64,000 bases of DNA, taken from NCBI GenBank assembly GCA_016719895.1, contig JADJYG010000005.1, forward strand, positions 1 to 64,000. Reading direction: 5' to 3'. Source of the DNA: Saprospirales bacterium (lineage in GTDB: Bacteria > Bacteroidota > Bacteroidia > Chitinophagales > Saprospiraceae). The notes under the pieces were generated by a model that saw nothing but the letters and a program-made list of their open reading frames with translations, ran no database searches and had not been told where the DNA came from. A program made the translations under genes and the position numbers. Below are positions 25,314-33,534 of the stretch, piece after piece (positions within the stretch are counted from its first letter, which is position 1; each line of letters begins with the position of its first letter).

Positions 25314-25910
25314 TCAAATGCCCATGGCTTCAATAAAATCCGGACTATCCGGTTTCACTTTCGAAGCAAAAAAATGTGTGAGCTCGCCGTTCTCGTTGAT
25401 CAGGTATTTGCAGAAATTCCAGGTGGGCTCCTGTGTATTCCAGCCGTTTTGCGCCGGGTCGGTGAGCCAGCGGTAAACCGGCGCTTTTTCATCGCCTTTT
25501 ACGTGTATTTTTTCAAACATCGGGAAGGTCACGCCGTAGTTTTTCTGGCAGAATTCGGCAATCTCCTCCGCGCTTCCCGGCTCCTGGCCCAAAAAGTCAT
25601 TGCACGGAAACCCGAGAATGACCACCTTGTCTCGGTGTGCCGCATAGTATTTTTCCCAATCGGCATATTGTGGTGTGTAGCCGCATTTGGAGGCTACATT
25701 GAGCACGATGATTTTTTTGCCGCGGTACTGTTCCAGAGATACCGGTTGCCCGTCGAGGGTATGCACGGTGAACTGAAAAAAAGAAACCGGGCTGGCTTGG
25801 GAAACCCGAGCGGGCGCCGGGCGTTGGGTCACTTTGCCGGAATTGAAACAAGCTAAAAACAGTGCGGCAACGCCGCTCAGGGCCGCGAAAATCACGAGCG
25901 ATTTATCCAT
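25314..25910 (-). CDS. Glutathione peroxidase-family thiol peroxidase, envelope-targeted
   Basis: 198 residues from the ATG at 25910. Peroxidatic Cys76 lies in VLNVASKCGYTPQY, the resolving/conserved region is LGFPCNDFLGQEPGS with the catalytic Gln, and the Trp motif is PTWNFCKYLI. These are the Cys-Gln-Trp triad of the GPx family (Cys form), which reduces hydroperoxides, usually with thioredoxin as donor. The N-terminus MDKSLVIFAALSGVAALFL ends at Cys21 and looks like a lipoprotein signal or membrane anchor, so it probably acts in the periplasm. The upstream in-frame start at 25994 was rejected since the signal sequence begins at 25910; a start at 25922 is also possible. Not obviously linked to the RiPP cluster on the other side. 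Confidence 0.9.
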   Translation of the reverse strand: MDKSLVIFAALSGVAALFLACFNSGKVTQRPAPARVSQASPVSFFQFTVHTLDGQPVSLEQYRGKKIIVLNVASKCGYTPQYADWEKYYAAHRDKVVILGFPCNDFLGQEPGSAEEIAEFCQKNYGVTFPMFEKIHVKGDEKAPVYRWLTDPAQNGWNTQEPTWNFCKYLINENGELTHFFASKVKPDSPDFIEAMGI

Positions 25911-26057
25911 GATGAAAGGCATATTTTGTTGTTGATTGGCGGTTAAACAGCGCATACGGCGTATAGTTGTCAGCGGATTAAATAATGAGTTCAAATATTG
26001 GCATTTTTTGGCACGTCATGGCGCATCATGACACATCGTTATGCAAAACAATCGGTC

Positions 26058-26065
26058 TACTTTTG
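26058..26065 (+). promoter_or_regulatory. -7 promoter element for RiPP precursor
   Basis: TACTTTTG, a full match to TAnnTTTG, about 170 nt upstream of the precursor ATG. Transcription from here would give an AT-rich untranslated leader of roughly 160 nt. A convincing -33 TTG is not visible. Confidence 0.4.
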
Positions 26066-26231
26066 TAACTATATCCGTTTTGTTATTACCCCTTCTTGTC
26101 ATTCCTGGTTTATTTATCTGTCGCGAACGGACAAAGGATTCTATCATCAAGGCCTGTGATGGAAAAGTTTGTCTATATTTTCCATATGATCGTATGGTGT
26201 TTTTTTCACCATTAAATGTACCTTTCCAATC

Positions 26232-26468
26232 ATGAGAAAAAACATCGAAAGCTTTGTTAAAAAGATGAACCTGGAAGTTGCCGAACAGCAGTTAAACGAT
26301 GCTGAAGGCTTCGAAATCCTTTCCGACGACCTCGCCAATGCCGTGGTGGGTGGCTATCGGGGCACCAATACCTCCTGCAATTGTTCCGGCAACAACACCA
26401 ATACGTCGTGCAACTGCTCGAGTAGCTCGGGTACCAATACCTCCTGCAACTGCAGCGCCACGCGGTAG
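26232..26468 (+). CDS. RiPP precursor peptide with GG leader and triple TNTSCNCS core
   Basis: 78 residues. The leader (1-41) is amphipathic and acidic: MRKNIESFVKKMNLEVAEQQ, then LNDAEGFEILSDDLANAV and the double glycine VGG at 39-41. This fits cleavage by the C39 peptidase encoded in the same cluster. The core (42-78) starts YRG and holds three copies of TNTSCNCS (residues 45-52, 56-63 and 68-75) separated by Gly/Ser/Asn spacers, ending ATR; all six cysteines are in Cys-Asn-Cys triplets. Such modular Cys-rich cores adjacent to a radical SAM/SPASM enzyme suggest thioether (ranthipeptide/sactipeptide-like) or other side-chain crosslinks, one set per repeat. The final chemistry and activity are unknown. 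The start overlaps the end of a doubtful upstream frame by ATGA; a hairpin follows the stop. Confidence 0.85.
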   Translation: MRKNIESFVKKMNLEVAEQQLNDAEGFEILSDDLANAVVGGYRGTNTSCNCSGNNTNTSCNCSSSSGTNTSCNCSATR

Positions 26469-26483
26469 TATACTGGAATAATG

Positions 26484-26514
26484 GGGGAAGGAGCGCTTGA
26501 AACCCTCCTTCCCC
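26484..26514 (+). terminator. Stem-loop between precursor and maturation genes
   Basis: A perfect 10-bp stem, GGGGAAGGAG (26484-26493) with CTCCTTCCCC (26505-26514), and an 11-nt loop, beginning 16 nt after the precursor stop. There is no U-run, so partial termination or mRNA 3'-end protection is more likely than full termination. Such elements commonly let a precursor be made in excess over its enzymes. Confidence 0.6.
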
Positions 26515-26560
26515 TTACCCATCCTCCGCCCGGAGTCGGTCGTTTGTAAACAATGTGATT

Positions 26561-29032
26561 ATGCCAGAACCAGTCCTTCGCCTTTCGCTGCCCCGGGCCT
26601 TGTCGGGCTTGGCCATATGGTGGATAACGGCCTTTGGGCCGGCCGGCGCCTCGGCTCAAACCTCGTTCAGCGGCCAGATAAAGGCCCCCGATGGCACACC
26701 GGTAGAGTTTGCAACGGTGTTGTTGTACCTGGACACGGGCATCGTGGCCCGGGCGGTATCGGACGACGGTGGGCATTTTTGGCTAAACTGGCCCTGGCAA
26801 GCCGGCGACAACAACCGCCTGCGCATCATCCGACTGGGTTTTCGCTCCCTGGACATGCCCCTGGCGCCAGGCGCCGACGGAAGGCCGGCCGGCCCGACGG
26901 CCATACGCCTGGAGCCTGATGAAGCGCTGACCCTGAATGAAGCTACCATCGTCGCACGGGCGCCAGTGCTGGAGCGAAAGGCCGACCGGCTGGTATTTTA
27001 TGTCGAAAACAGCCTGTTTGCCAGCGGCGGCACCGCCTGGGACGCCTTGCGCGGCACGCCGGGCTTATCCAGCTCCGAACAGGGCAACATCAGCGTCAAT
27101 GGAAAAGGAGTGGGAATTCTTGTCAACGACAAACTGGTACAGCTTTCCGGCGAACAACTCCTGGGCTACCTGAACGCCTTGAAGAGCGATGATATCCGCC
27201 GCATTGAAGTGATCGCCAATCCGCCTGCCCGGTACGATGCCGAAGGCCTGAACGGCCTGATCAACATCGTGCTGAAAAAAAACCCGCAACTGGGGTGGAA
27301 TGGCACGGTACGCGCTGGTTATCAACAAAATACGTACGCCAAATACAACATAGGAACGACGCTTAACTACCGGCAGAAACAGTTTAACGCCTATTCGTCC
27401 GTCCTGCTGAATTACGGCGAATACTTCATGCGTGAAAAATTGTGGCAACGCTTTGCCGACAGCGCCGGCGAAGTCGTCTTTTACGACCAAACCCTGCGCC
27501 GCCCGCGTACCCAGGCGGGGGAAAGCCTGCGCGCAGGACTGGATTATTTTATCGGGCCCAAGGTCACGGCCGGCGTTTTGTACACGGGCAATTTCGGCTG
27601 GCGCAGGCCCGACGACAATACCGCCACCGTCATTTCGCCCGATCGTATCGAGGTCGACTCTACGTTGTTCACCGCCAACCGCTCCGATCAGCAGAGCAAC
27701 AATAACGCACTGAATGCAAACCTGAATATTACACTGGATTCCCTGGCTTCTTACCTCAATATCGATGCGGACTGGCTCAAATTTCACTCCACGAACCGGC
27801 TGAACAGCCAAACCGGCGGCTCTGCCTTCCCAAAGGATCCCGCCAGCAGCCTGACAGCCTTCCGGAACGATACCCGGCAGACCATCCGGATCAATACGGT
27901 AAAGGCGGACTGGCTGCAACACATCGGGCAGGGGTTGACTCTTGAAGCCGGGGTAAAATACAACTACAGCCGGACCGACAATGATTTCCTGGCCGAAAAC
28001 TGGAACCGGGCGACGCAACGCTTCGAATACGATCCGGTGAACAGCAACCGCCTGGTGTACGAGGAAGCCATTACAGCATGTTATGCCAGTATCGCCGGAA
28101 CGGCCAGCCGGTTGGAATACAAATTCGGCTTGCGCGGCGAACATACCGGGGTGGAGATATACTCCGTCACGCAGAACAAACGGAACAAACAGGATTATTT
28201 CAAATTGTTTCCAACGGCTTACCTGCTTTATGCCTTTAATGCCGAAAACAGTATCGGCGTTGATGTCGGCCGCCGCATCCAGCGCCCGGCGTTCTGGGAA
28301 CTGAACCCGTTTCGAATCTACCTGACACCGTTTTCCTACTCAGAGGGCAATCCGCTGCTTCAGCCGGCGTTCACGTACGAGGCCGCACTGAACGCCACGC
28401 TGAAAGGCGTCCATAACCTGACGATATACGCCGGCATCACCGATGATTTATTCACCCAATTCCCGGTGCAGGACAACGCCAGCCGGTCAATTCGATATAC
28501 CCGCGGCAACCTGACCGAACAACGCTATGCCGGGCTGGCCTACCAAACCAGCACAACGCTAACGAAATGGTGGACGCTCACCAGCAACCTGGATGTTTCG
28601 CGGGAACAACAACGCTCGCGCTTCGCCCAGTTAGAAGCCGACTATACCCGCACCGTGGCGAACGTCTATTTCGTCCATGCGCTCAAAATCGCCCCAAAAC
28701 GGGGGATTAGCGGTGAAATCACGCTGCACTACGCGTCGCCGTCGGTGCGCGGGTTTTACCACTTGCGTGCGACAGCGCACCTGGCCGCCGGCCTGAAAGC
28801 CAAATGTTTTCGCGACCAGGCCGACGTCAGCTTGTATGCCTTCGATATCCTACGCACAACAACTGCCCGCTCCGACGTGGAACTGCAGGATCAACGCAGC
28901 TATTCCGAACAATTTTTCGATATGCAGGGCATCCGGCTCAACTTCTCCTGGAAGTTCGGGCGCAACAGCGTACCCAAAAACCGCGAACGCCAAACCGGAA
29001 ATACCGACGAAGCCCGCCGCATAGGGGGGTGA
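26561..29032 (+). CDS. Outer-membrane beta-barrel protein (CarboxypepD_reg + TonB-type barrel) of RiPP cluster
   Basis: 823 residues from ATG 26561 (a GTG lies 6 nt earlier). Signal peptide around SGLAIWWITAFGPAGASAQ; residues about 35-120 are a carboxypeptidase-regulatory-like beta sandwich (FSGQIKAPDGTPVEFATVLL). A plug-like region follows (DALRGTPGLSSSEQGNISVN; KSDDIRRIEVIANPPARYDA; GLINIVLKK), then a barrel of the outer-membrane protein beta-barrel family 3 type to the C-terminus, which ends in the usual aromatic strand (LNFSWKFGRN). It resembles TonB-dependent transducers. In this cluster it may export, take up or confer immunity to the mature peptide; if the peptide binds a metal it could be the receptor. 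It follows the precursor by about 90 nt in the same direction. Confidence 0.85.
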   Translation: MPEPVLRLSLPRALSGLAIWWITAFGPAGASAQTSFSGQIKAPDGTPVEFATVLLYLDTGIVARAVSDDGGHFWLNWPWQAGDNNRLRIIRLGFRSLDMPLAPGADGRPAGPTAIRLEPDEALTLNEATIVARAPVLERKADRLVFYVENSLFASGGTAWDALRGTPGLSSSEQGNISVNGKGVGILVNDKLVQLSGEQLLGYLNALKSDDIRRIEVIANPPARYDAEGLNGLINIVLKKNPQLGWNGTVRAGYQQNTYAKYNIGTTLNYRQKQFNAYSSVLLNYGEYFMREKLWQRFADSAGEVVFYDQTLRRPRTQAGESLRAGLDYFIGPKVTAGVLYTGNFGWRRPDDNTATVISPDRIEVDSTLFTANRSDQQSNNNALNANLNITLDSLASYLNIDADWLKFHSTNRLNSQTGGSAFPKDPASSLTAFRNDTRQTIRINTVKADWLQHIGQGLTLEAGVKYNYSRTDNDFLAENWNRATQRFEYDPVNSNRLVYEEAITACYASIAGTASRLEYKFGLRGEHTGVEIYSVTQNKRNKQDYFKLFPTAYLLYAFNAENSIGVDVGRRIQRPAFWELNPFRIYLTPFSYSEGNPLLQPAFTYEAALNATLKGVHNLTIYAGITDDLFTQFPVQDNASRSIRYTRGNLTEQRYAGLAYQTSTTLTKWWTLTSNLDVSREQQRSRFAQLEADYTRTVANVYFVHALKIAPKRGISGEITLHYASPSVRGFYHLRATAHLAAGLKAKCFRDQADVSLYAFDILRTTTARSDVELQDQRSYSEQFFDMQGIRLNFSWKFGRNSVPKNRERQTGNTDEARRIGG

Positions 29033-29119
29033 GGTTTCGCCCTGCCGGGCCACCAGTTTAACCGCGGCATTGCGATGCCCCGGATGTTACCTCCTTTCAC
29101 TTTCAAGCCTGTTCCAATC

Positions 29120-30472
29120 ATGAAAATATCGTACTACAAATCCATCACCCCACCCTTTACCGACGATGGCAGCCGCCTGCTTTACAGCATGCGCACGACC
29201 CGCTTACTCAAAGTTTCGTTTGACGTCGGCGAACAACTGATTCACGGCCAAACCGACGGCTTCCCGGATGTTTTGCGGCAGGAATTGATCGACATGAAAA
29301 TTCTGATTCCCGACGAGGAAAACGAACTGGGAGAAGTGATCCTGGAAAACGACCAGGCCATTGCCGAGAACCGTTCGTTGAATTTTACCATCTTCACCAC
29401 CTCTAATTGCCAACTGGGTTGTGTGTATTGCGGTCAAACGCATAGCCCGCAAAAACTCGAACCCAATTTGTACGATCATATTTTGACGTATGTCGAAACA
29501 CAGGTGCAGACCTTGAATAAAAACCGCATTTACATCAGTTGGTTTGGCGCCGAGCCCTTGCTCGGCCTGGAAGCCATCACTACCCTCACACCCGCGTTGA
29601 AGGCGATCGCTGCGCGCAACGGATGTGCCTATGGCGCACGGATCACCACCAACGGAATGTTGTTTCATCCGAGAAACTACCGGATACTGCGGCAAAATGA
29701 CGTGCGTGATATTTCCATATCCATTGATGGCTTAAAGGATGACCACGACCAACGGCGCTTTACCAAAGGCGGAAAAGGCTCGTATGACGTCATCCTGAAA
29801 AACCTCACCCGCGTATTCGACCAGTTCGATACCAATGCCGACGATATGTTTATCCGCATGCGTATCAACGTGGACCGCTACAACCGCGATGCTATCGTAC
29901 CGCTGCTCGACCTGTTCCGGGAAAAAGGCTGGGACAAACAGATCAATGCCTATGATATCGCTCCAATTCACTCTTGGGGGAACGATGCCAATTTCCGCTC
30001 CCTTTCACCGGAGGAATTCGGCGAACTGAAACTGGAGTTTTACATCAAACTATTTGAATCCGGCCTGATTCCGAGTATCTCCATACCCGGGCGTATGCGG
30101 ATCACCTGCAATGCCATCACCCCGGACGGCCGCTACCTGGACCCTGGCGGCAAGTTGTTCGATTGCAGCGAATTCCCGCTGGTTAACTCGTATACCACCG
30201 ATTATTCTATCGGTCATATCGAAAACTACCAGGGCGATACACACCGCAATTTTGTGAATTGGTTCGAAGAAGTATACGCCAACAAGTATCCTTGCGGCAC
30301 CTGCCGGTTGCTCCCCGTATGCGGTGGCGGCTGTCCGAAAGCCTGGCGGGAAGGGTACGAACTCTGTCCGGATTACAAACACGTATTCGAAGACTTGGTC
30401 ATTTTATCTTACCTCACCACCAAAAAACGCGTGCAAAACGAACTGCCCCAGGAAGAATCGGCCTATGCCTGA
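29120..30472 (+). CDS. Radical SAM/SPASM peptide maturase
   Basis: 450 residues. Residues about 1-85 form a small N-terminal domain (SRLLYSMRTTRLLKVSFDVG, VLRQELIDMKILIPDEENEL) that resembles the winged-helix leader-binding part of other RiPP radical SAM enzymes. The radical SAM core follows, with CX3CX2C in TTSNCQLGCVYCGQTH, ISWFGAEPLLG (SAM-binding GGEP variant) and ISIDG. The C-terminal SPASM region has CNAITPDGRYLDPGGKLFDC, KYPCGTCRLLPVCGGGCPKA and a final ELCPDYKH, enough cysteines for two auxiliary Fe-S clusters. It is predicted to install carbon-centred radical chemistry on the TNTSCNCS core. The start at 29120 was chosen as the frame upstream lacks similarity; the stop overlaps or abuts the exporter start. 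Confidence 0.88.
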   Translation: MKISYYKSITPPFTDDGSRLLYSMRTTRLLKVSFDVGEQLIHGQTDGFPDVLRQELIDMKILIPDEENELGEVILENDQAIAENRSLNFTIFTTSNCQLGCVYCGQTHSPQKLEPNLYDHILTYVETQVQTLNKNRIYISWFGAEPLLGLEAITTLTPALKAIAARNGCAYGARITTNGMLFHPRNYRILRQNDVRDISISIDGLKDDHDQRRFTKGGKGSYDVILKNLTRVFDQFDTNADDMFIRMRINVDRYNRDAIVPLLDLFREKGWDKQINAYDIAPIHSWGNDANFRSLSPEEFGELKLEFYIKLFESGLIPSISIPGRMRITCNAITPDGRYLDPGGKLFDCSEFPLVNSYTTDYSIGHIENYQGDTHRNFVNWFEEVYANKYPCGTCRLLPVCGGGCPKAWREGYELCPDYKHVFEDLVILSYLTTKKRVQNELPQEESAYA

Positions 30473-30479
30473 ATCATGT

Positions 30480-32714
30480 ATGGGATTTAAAACATTTGAG
30501 CAATTAGACGCCGTGGATTGCGGTCCCACCTGTTTGCGCATGGTATTTGCGCATCACGGGAAGCACTTTTCGTTGGACTTTCTACGCGATCAATGCTACC
30601 TGCATCGCATGGGTGTGAGTATGCTCAACCTGTCCAAAGCAGCCGAACACCTCGGCTGCCAAACCCTTCTGGGCCGGATGTCGCTGGAACAGCTGACCCG
30701 GGAAGCGCCATTACCTGCCATTGTGCACTGGAACCAGGAACATTTCGTAGTGTTGTACAAGATCAGCAGACCGGGCTGGTGGCGCCGGGTATGGTTGGGC
30801 GCCCAGGCTCCGGTTTATCATATTGCCGACCCGGCTCATGGCAAGGCACGGCTGGATGCCGGGACTTTTGCCGCCAGTTGGTGCGGACCCGGCAAGGAAA
30901 AAGGTATCGCCTTGCTGCTGGACCCGGGCGAGCATTTCTTACAACAACCGGCCGAACAACCCTCTACCCAAAGCCTCGGTTTTCTGTTCCGATACCTGCT
31001 TCCATACGGGCCCGCGCTGGGGCTGGTGACGCTGGGTATGGTGCTGACAACGGTCATCTCCTTGCTTTTCCCATTTTTAACCCAGTATTTGGTGGATACC
31101 GGCATCGGGCGCCGGGATTTGTCGGTGATCACGCTGGTGTTGCTGGCGCAATGTTTTTTATTCGCCGGCGACCTCAGTACCAACCTGCTCCGCGGCTGGC
31201 TGATGCTGCATATCAACAGCCGGATCAGCATAGCGATTATTTCCGACTTTCTGGCAAAACTATTCCGGCTTCCAATCCGCTTTTTCGACAGCAAATCGAT
31301 CGGCGATATCAATCAACGCATCGCCGACCATTCCCGCATCGAACTGTTTCTGACCGGCCAAATCCTGTTCACCGTGTTTTCCCTGGTCAATATGGCCGTT
31401 TACCTGGCGATTCTGGTCAGTTACGACTGGAAAATATTCGGCGTGTTTTTTTCCCTGAGCCTGCTCTCGGTGGCCTGGGTATTTTTGTTCCTGCGAAAAC
31501 GCCGCGCACTGGACTACAAGCGATTTCAGCAACAACGGCAGAACCAGGATGATATTTATGAAATGGTGTCGGGTATGCAGGAGATCAAACTCAACCAGGC
31601 TGAGAACAAAAAGCGCTGGGGCTGGGAACGGCTTCAGGTTCGGTTGTTCGACCTCAGCATCCAGTCGCTCGGGCTGGAACAATACCAGCGTACGGGATTT
31701 CTGTTTGCTACCAATTTGAAAAACATCCTGCTCACCTTTATGGTCGCCCATGCCACGGTGCGCGGCGACATGACGTTGGGGATGCTGCTGAGCATTTCGT
31801 ATATCATCGGCCAAACCAATGGCCCCCTGGAGCAATTAATCCAGTTTATCCGCTCCGCTCAGGATGCCCGAATCAGTGCCGAACGCCTCCAGGAGATACA
31901 CAACAAAAACGACGAAGATTTGCTGCGTGCGGATGGGGCCGGCAGCCAGGAATCCCAGCCGTTCCGGCTGGAAGCCGATATAAAACTGCGGCAGGTATCC
32001 TTTCACTACGACGGGCCATACTCCAACAAAGTACTGGATGACGTCAGCTTCACGATCCCGCATGGCAAGGTAACGGCACTGGTCGGCGCTAGTGGCAGCG
32101 GGAAAACAACCCTGCTGAAATTGTTGTTAAAATTCTACGAGCCGTCGGCGGGCAATATCGCAATCGGGACAACCGACTTGTCTGACGTGCCGGCCCGTTT
32201 GTGGCGAACGGAATGTGGCGTGGTCATGCAAGACGGCGTCTTGTTTGCCGATACCATACGCAACAACATCGCGCTGCCAGCCAATGGACCCGTCGACGAT
32301 GAACAACTCCAGAAAGCAATTTATGTGGCCAACCTCGGCGATGTGCTCCGCGCCCTGCCGCTCGGACTCGAAACCCGGCTGGGCATCGGCGGTTCGGGCG
32401 TAAGCGCCGGGCAAAAACAACGTATCCTCATCGCCCGCGCTGTTTATAAAAACCCCTCGCTCTTGTTATTTGACGAAGCCACCAGCGCGCTGGATACGGC
32501 CAACGAAAAAATAATCGTAGGCCGCCTGAATGCTTTTTTCAAGCACAAAACAGTGCTGGTCATCGCCCACCGGCTAAGTACGGTGAAAGACGCCGATAAT
32601 TTGATTGTGCTGAACGAAGGGCGGGTGATCGAGCAAGGCACCCACCGCCAGTTGGCCGGACAAAAGGGGTATTACTACGAATTGGTAAAAAATCAACTTG
32701 AGCTCGGCAGCTGA
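30480..32714 (+). CDS. Peptidase C39-containing ABC exporter
   Basis: About 744 residues. Start at ATG 30480 (MGFKTFEQLDAVDCGPTCLR) was preferred; ATG 30465, inside the maturase end, is possible. The C39 peptidase has catalytic Cys in DCGPTCLRMV, His in VHWNQEHFVVLYKI and Asp in YHIADPAHGKARL. A transmembrane domain with about six helices follows (GLVTLGMVLTTVISLLFPFL; LSLLSVAWVFLFLRK). The nucleotide-binding domain carries Walker A GASGSGKTTLLKLL, signature GVSAGQKQRI (SxGxK variant) and Walker B LLLFDEATSALD, with an H-loop in VIAHRLST. It should cut the precursor after GG and pump the core out of the cytoplasm. Its stop overlaps the next start (TGATG). Confidence 0.92.
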   Translation: MGFKTFEQLDAVDCGPTCLRMVFAHHGKHFSLDFLRDQCYLHRMGVSMLNLSKAAEHLGCQTLLGRMSLEQLTREAPLPAIVHWNQEHFVVLYKISRPGWWRRVWLGAQAPVYHIADPAHGKARLDAGTFAASWCGPGKEKGIALLLDPGEHFLQQPAEQPSTQSLGFLFRYLLPYGPALGLVTLGMVLTTVISLLFPFLTQYLVDTGIGRRDLSVITLVLLAQCFLFAGDLSTNLLRGWLMLHINSRISIAIISDFLAKLFRLPIRFFDSKSIGDINQRIADHSRIELFLTGQILFTVFSLVNMAVYLAILVSYDWKIFGVFFSLSLLSVAWVFLFLRKRRALDYKRFQQQRQNQDDIYEMVSGMQEIKLNQAENKKRWGWERLQVRLFDLSIQSLGLEQYQRTGFLFATNLKNILLTFMVAHATVRGDMTLGMLLSISYIIGQTNGPLEQLIQFIRSAQDARISAERLQEIHNKNDEDLLRADGAGSQESQPFRLEADIKLRQVSFHYDGPYSNKVLDDVSFTIPHGKVTALVGASGSGKTTLLKLLLKFYEPSAGNIAIGTTDLSDVPARLWRTECGVVMQDGVLFADTIRNNIALPANGPVDDEQLQKAIYVANLGDVLRALPLGLETRLGIGGSGVSAGQKQRILIARAVYKNPSLLLFDEATSALDTANEKIIVGRLNAFFKHKTVLVIAHRLSTVKDADNLIVLNEGRVIEQGTHRQLAGQKGYYYELVKNQLELGS

Positions 32715-33184
32715 TGGACACCGACAACCTGTATGAAAAAAGCCCGGAAGCGCAGCGTTTGCTGCAACAAATTCCGCTGCGCCTGCGGGCACTGGCTATT
32801 ATATTGTTTTTTGCGCTGGCCGCCGGTATTTGGGCGTTGGCCTGCCGGCTGGAATTTCCAGAGTCCGTACAATTCAACACGTATCTCCTGCCGGAAGGCC
32901 AACAGGACGGTACGTTAGTATTTAAAACCGTCGGCCCGGTATCGGCCGCCTCGCTGGAACAGCCCCGGCAAACCACCATACAACTGGCAGGGCAGGACGG
33001 CAATTCCCACACGATCGCCGGCATAGCGGTTTTCCATGCACCGGATTCGATTCTTATAACCACTGCCGCCAGAATCCCTCCGGTATTTTCAAATCATCAA
33101 TGGCCGCTCAGCGCCACGGTGGAGGTTCAGGTCGGCACGCTCCCGCTTTGGAAAAAAATATCGGGTTATGGCCAGCACCTCTAA
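32714..33184 (+). CDS. Shortened HlyD-like membrane-fusion protein
   Basis: 156 residues, versus roughly 400 for usual HlyD/MFP partners. The N-terminus (SPEAQRLLQQIPLRLRALAI, then a transmembrane helix ILFFALAAGIWALACRLEF) is that of Bacteroidetes HlyD family proteins. The C-terminal 40 residues (FSNHQWPLSATVEVQVGTLP, LWKKISGYGQHL) resemble their final beta-barrel strands. The intervening lipoyl and coiled-coil hairpin domains needed to reach an outer-membrane channel are missing; only a small beta region remains. Start overlaps the exporter stop. Either a minimal adaptor specific to this cluster or an internally deleted gene that is still open; the intact coupling and frame favour the former. 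Confidence 0.7.
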   Translation: MDTDNLYEKSPEAQRLLQQIPLRLRALAIILFFALAAGIWALACRLEFPESVQFNTYLLPEGQQDGTLVFKTVGPVSAASLEQPRQTTIQLAGQDGNSHTIAGIAVFHAPDSILITTAARIPPVFSNHQWPLSATVEVQVGTLPLWKKISGYGQHL

Positions 33185-33280
33185 ACCGGATAAAGAAAAC
33201 CGTATGGGCTGCTGCCGGGAAAAGAATCTGCAGTTCCTGAAAAAGAATATTTTGTCCTTTTTTTTAGCAGAATGATGGAA

Positions 33281-33288
33281 TAGTTTTG
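33281..33288 (+). promoter_or_regulatory. -7 promoter element for small HTH gene
   Basis: TAGTTTTG, a full TAnnTTTG match, 33 nt before the ATG at 33322. Upstream lies a T-rich stretch that could serve as the -33 region. Confidence 0.45.
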
Positions 33289-33321
33289 TGTAACAAACGC
33301 TAACGAGTAATAATAATCAAG

Positions 33322-33534
33322 ATGTACCCTCAAGTATTCAAAACGAAAGCCGAATTTGCCCGGGAACTTGGCTTTTCGGTCCGCACCCTTTACCGACGCC
33401 TCAACAAATTCAATTATAAATTAAAACGCGAGCTCCTTTCTCCCGACGAGCAAAAGGCCATCTACGGCCTGTTGACCCTGAGCCGGGAGGGAAATCAAGG
33501 GCTGGATTCAGGGCCGTCCGCCAGGCTGGACTAG
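33322..33534 (+). CDS. Small helix-turn-helix protein
   Basis: 70 residues. MYPQVFKTKAEFARELGFSV begins with a helix followed by RTLYRRLNKFNYKLKRELLS, which together look like a compact helix-turn-helix of the Fis/AraC single-helix type (ARELGxSxRTLYRRL). No other domain. It has its own TAnnTTTG promoter and runs convergently into prfC, overlapping its 3' end by 27 nt. Position directly after the RiPP exporter makes it a candidate local regulator, though it may equally be a stand-alone DNA-binding protein. Confidence 0.6.
   Translation: MYPQVFKTKAEFARELGFSVRTLYRRLNKFNYKLKRELLSPDEQKAIYGLLTLSREGNQGLDSGPSARLD

Noticed and set aside
26041..26235. 64-codon frame ending ATGA into the RiPP precursor
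   Set aside because: Signal-like N-terminus and tidy overlap, but codon use is AT-rich and unlike neighbours, the rest of the peptide has no recognisable pattern, and a full promoter element lies inside it. More likely untranslated leader.
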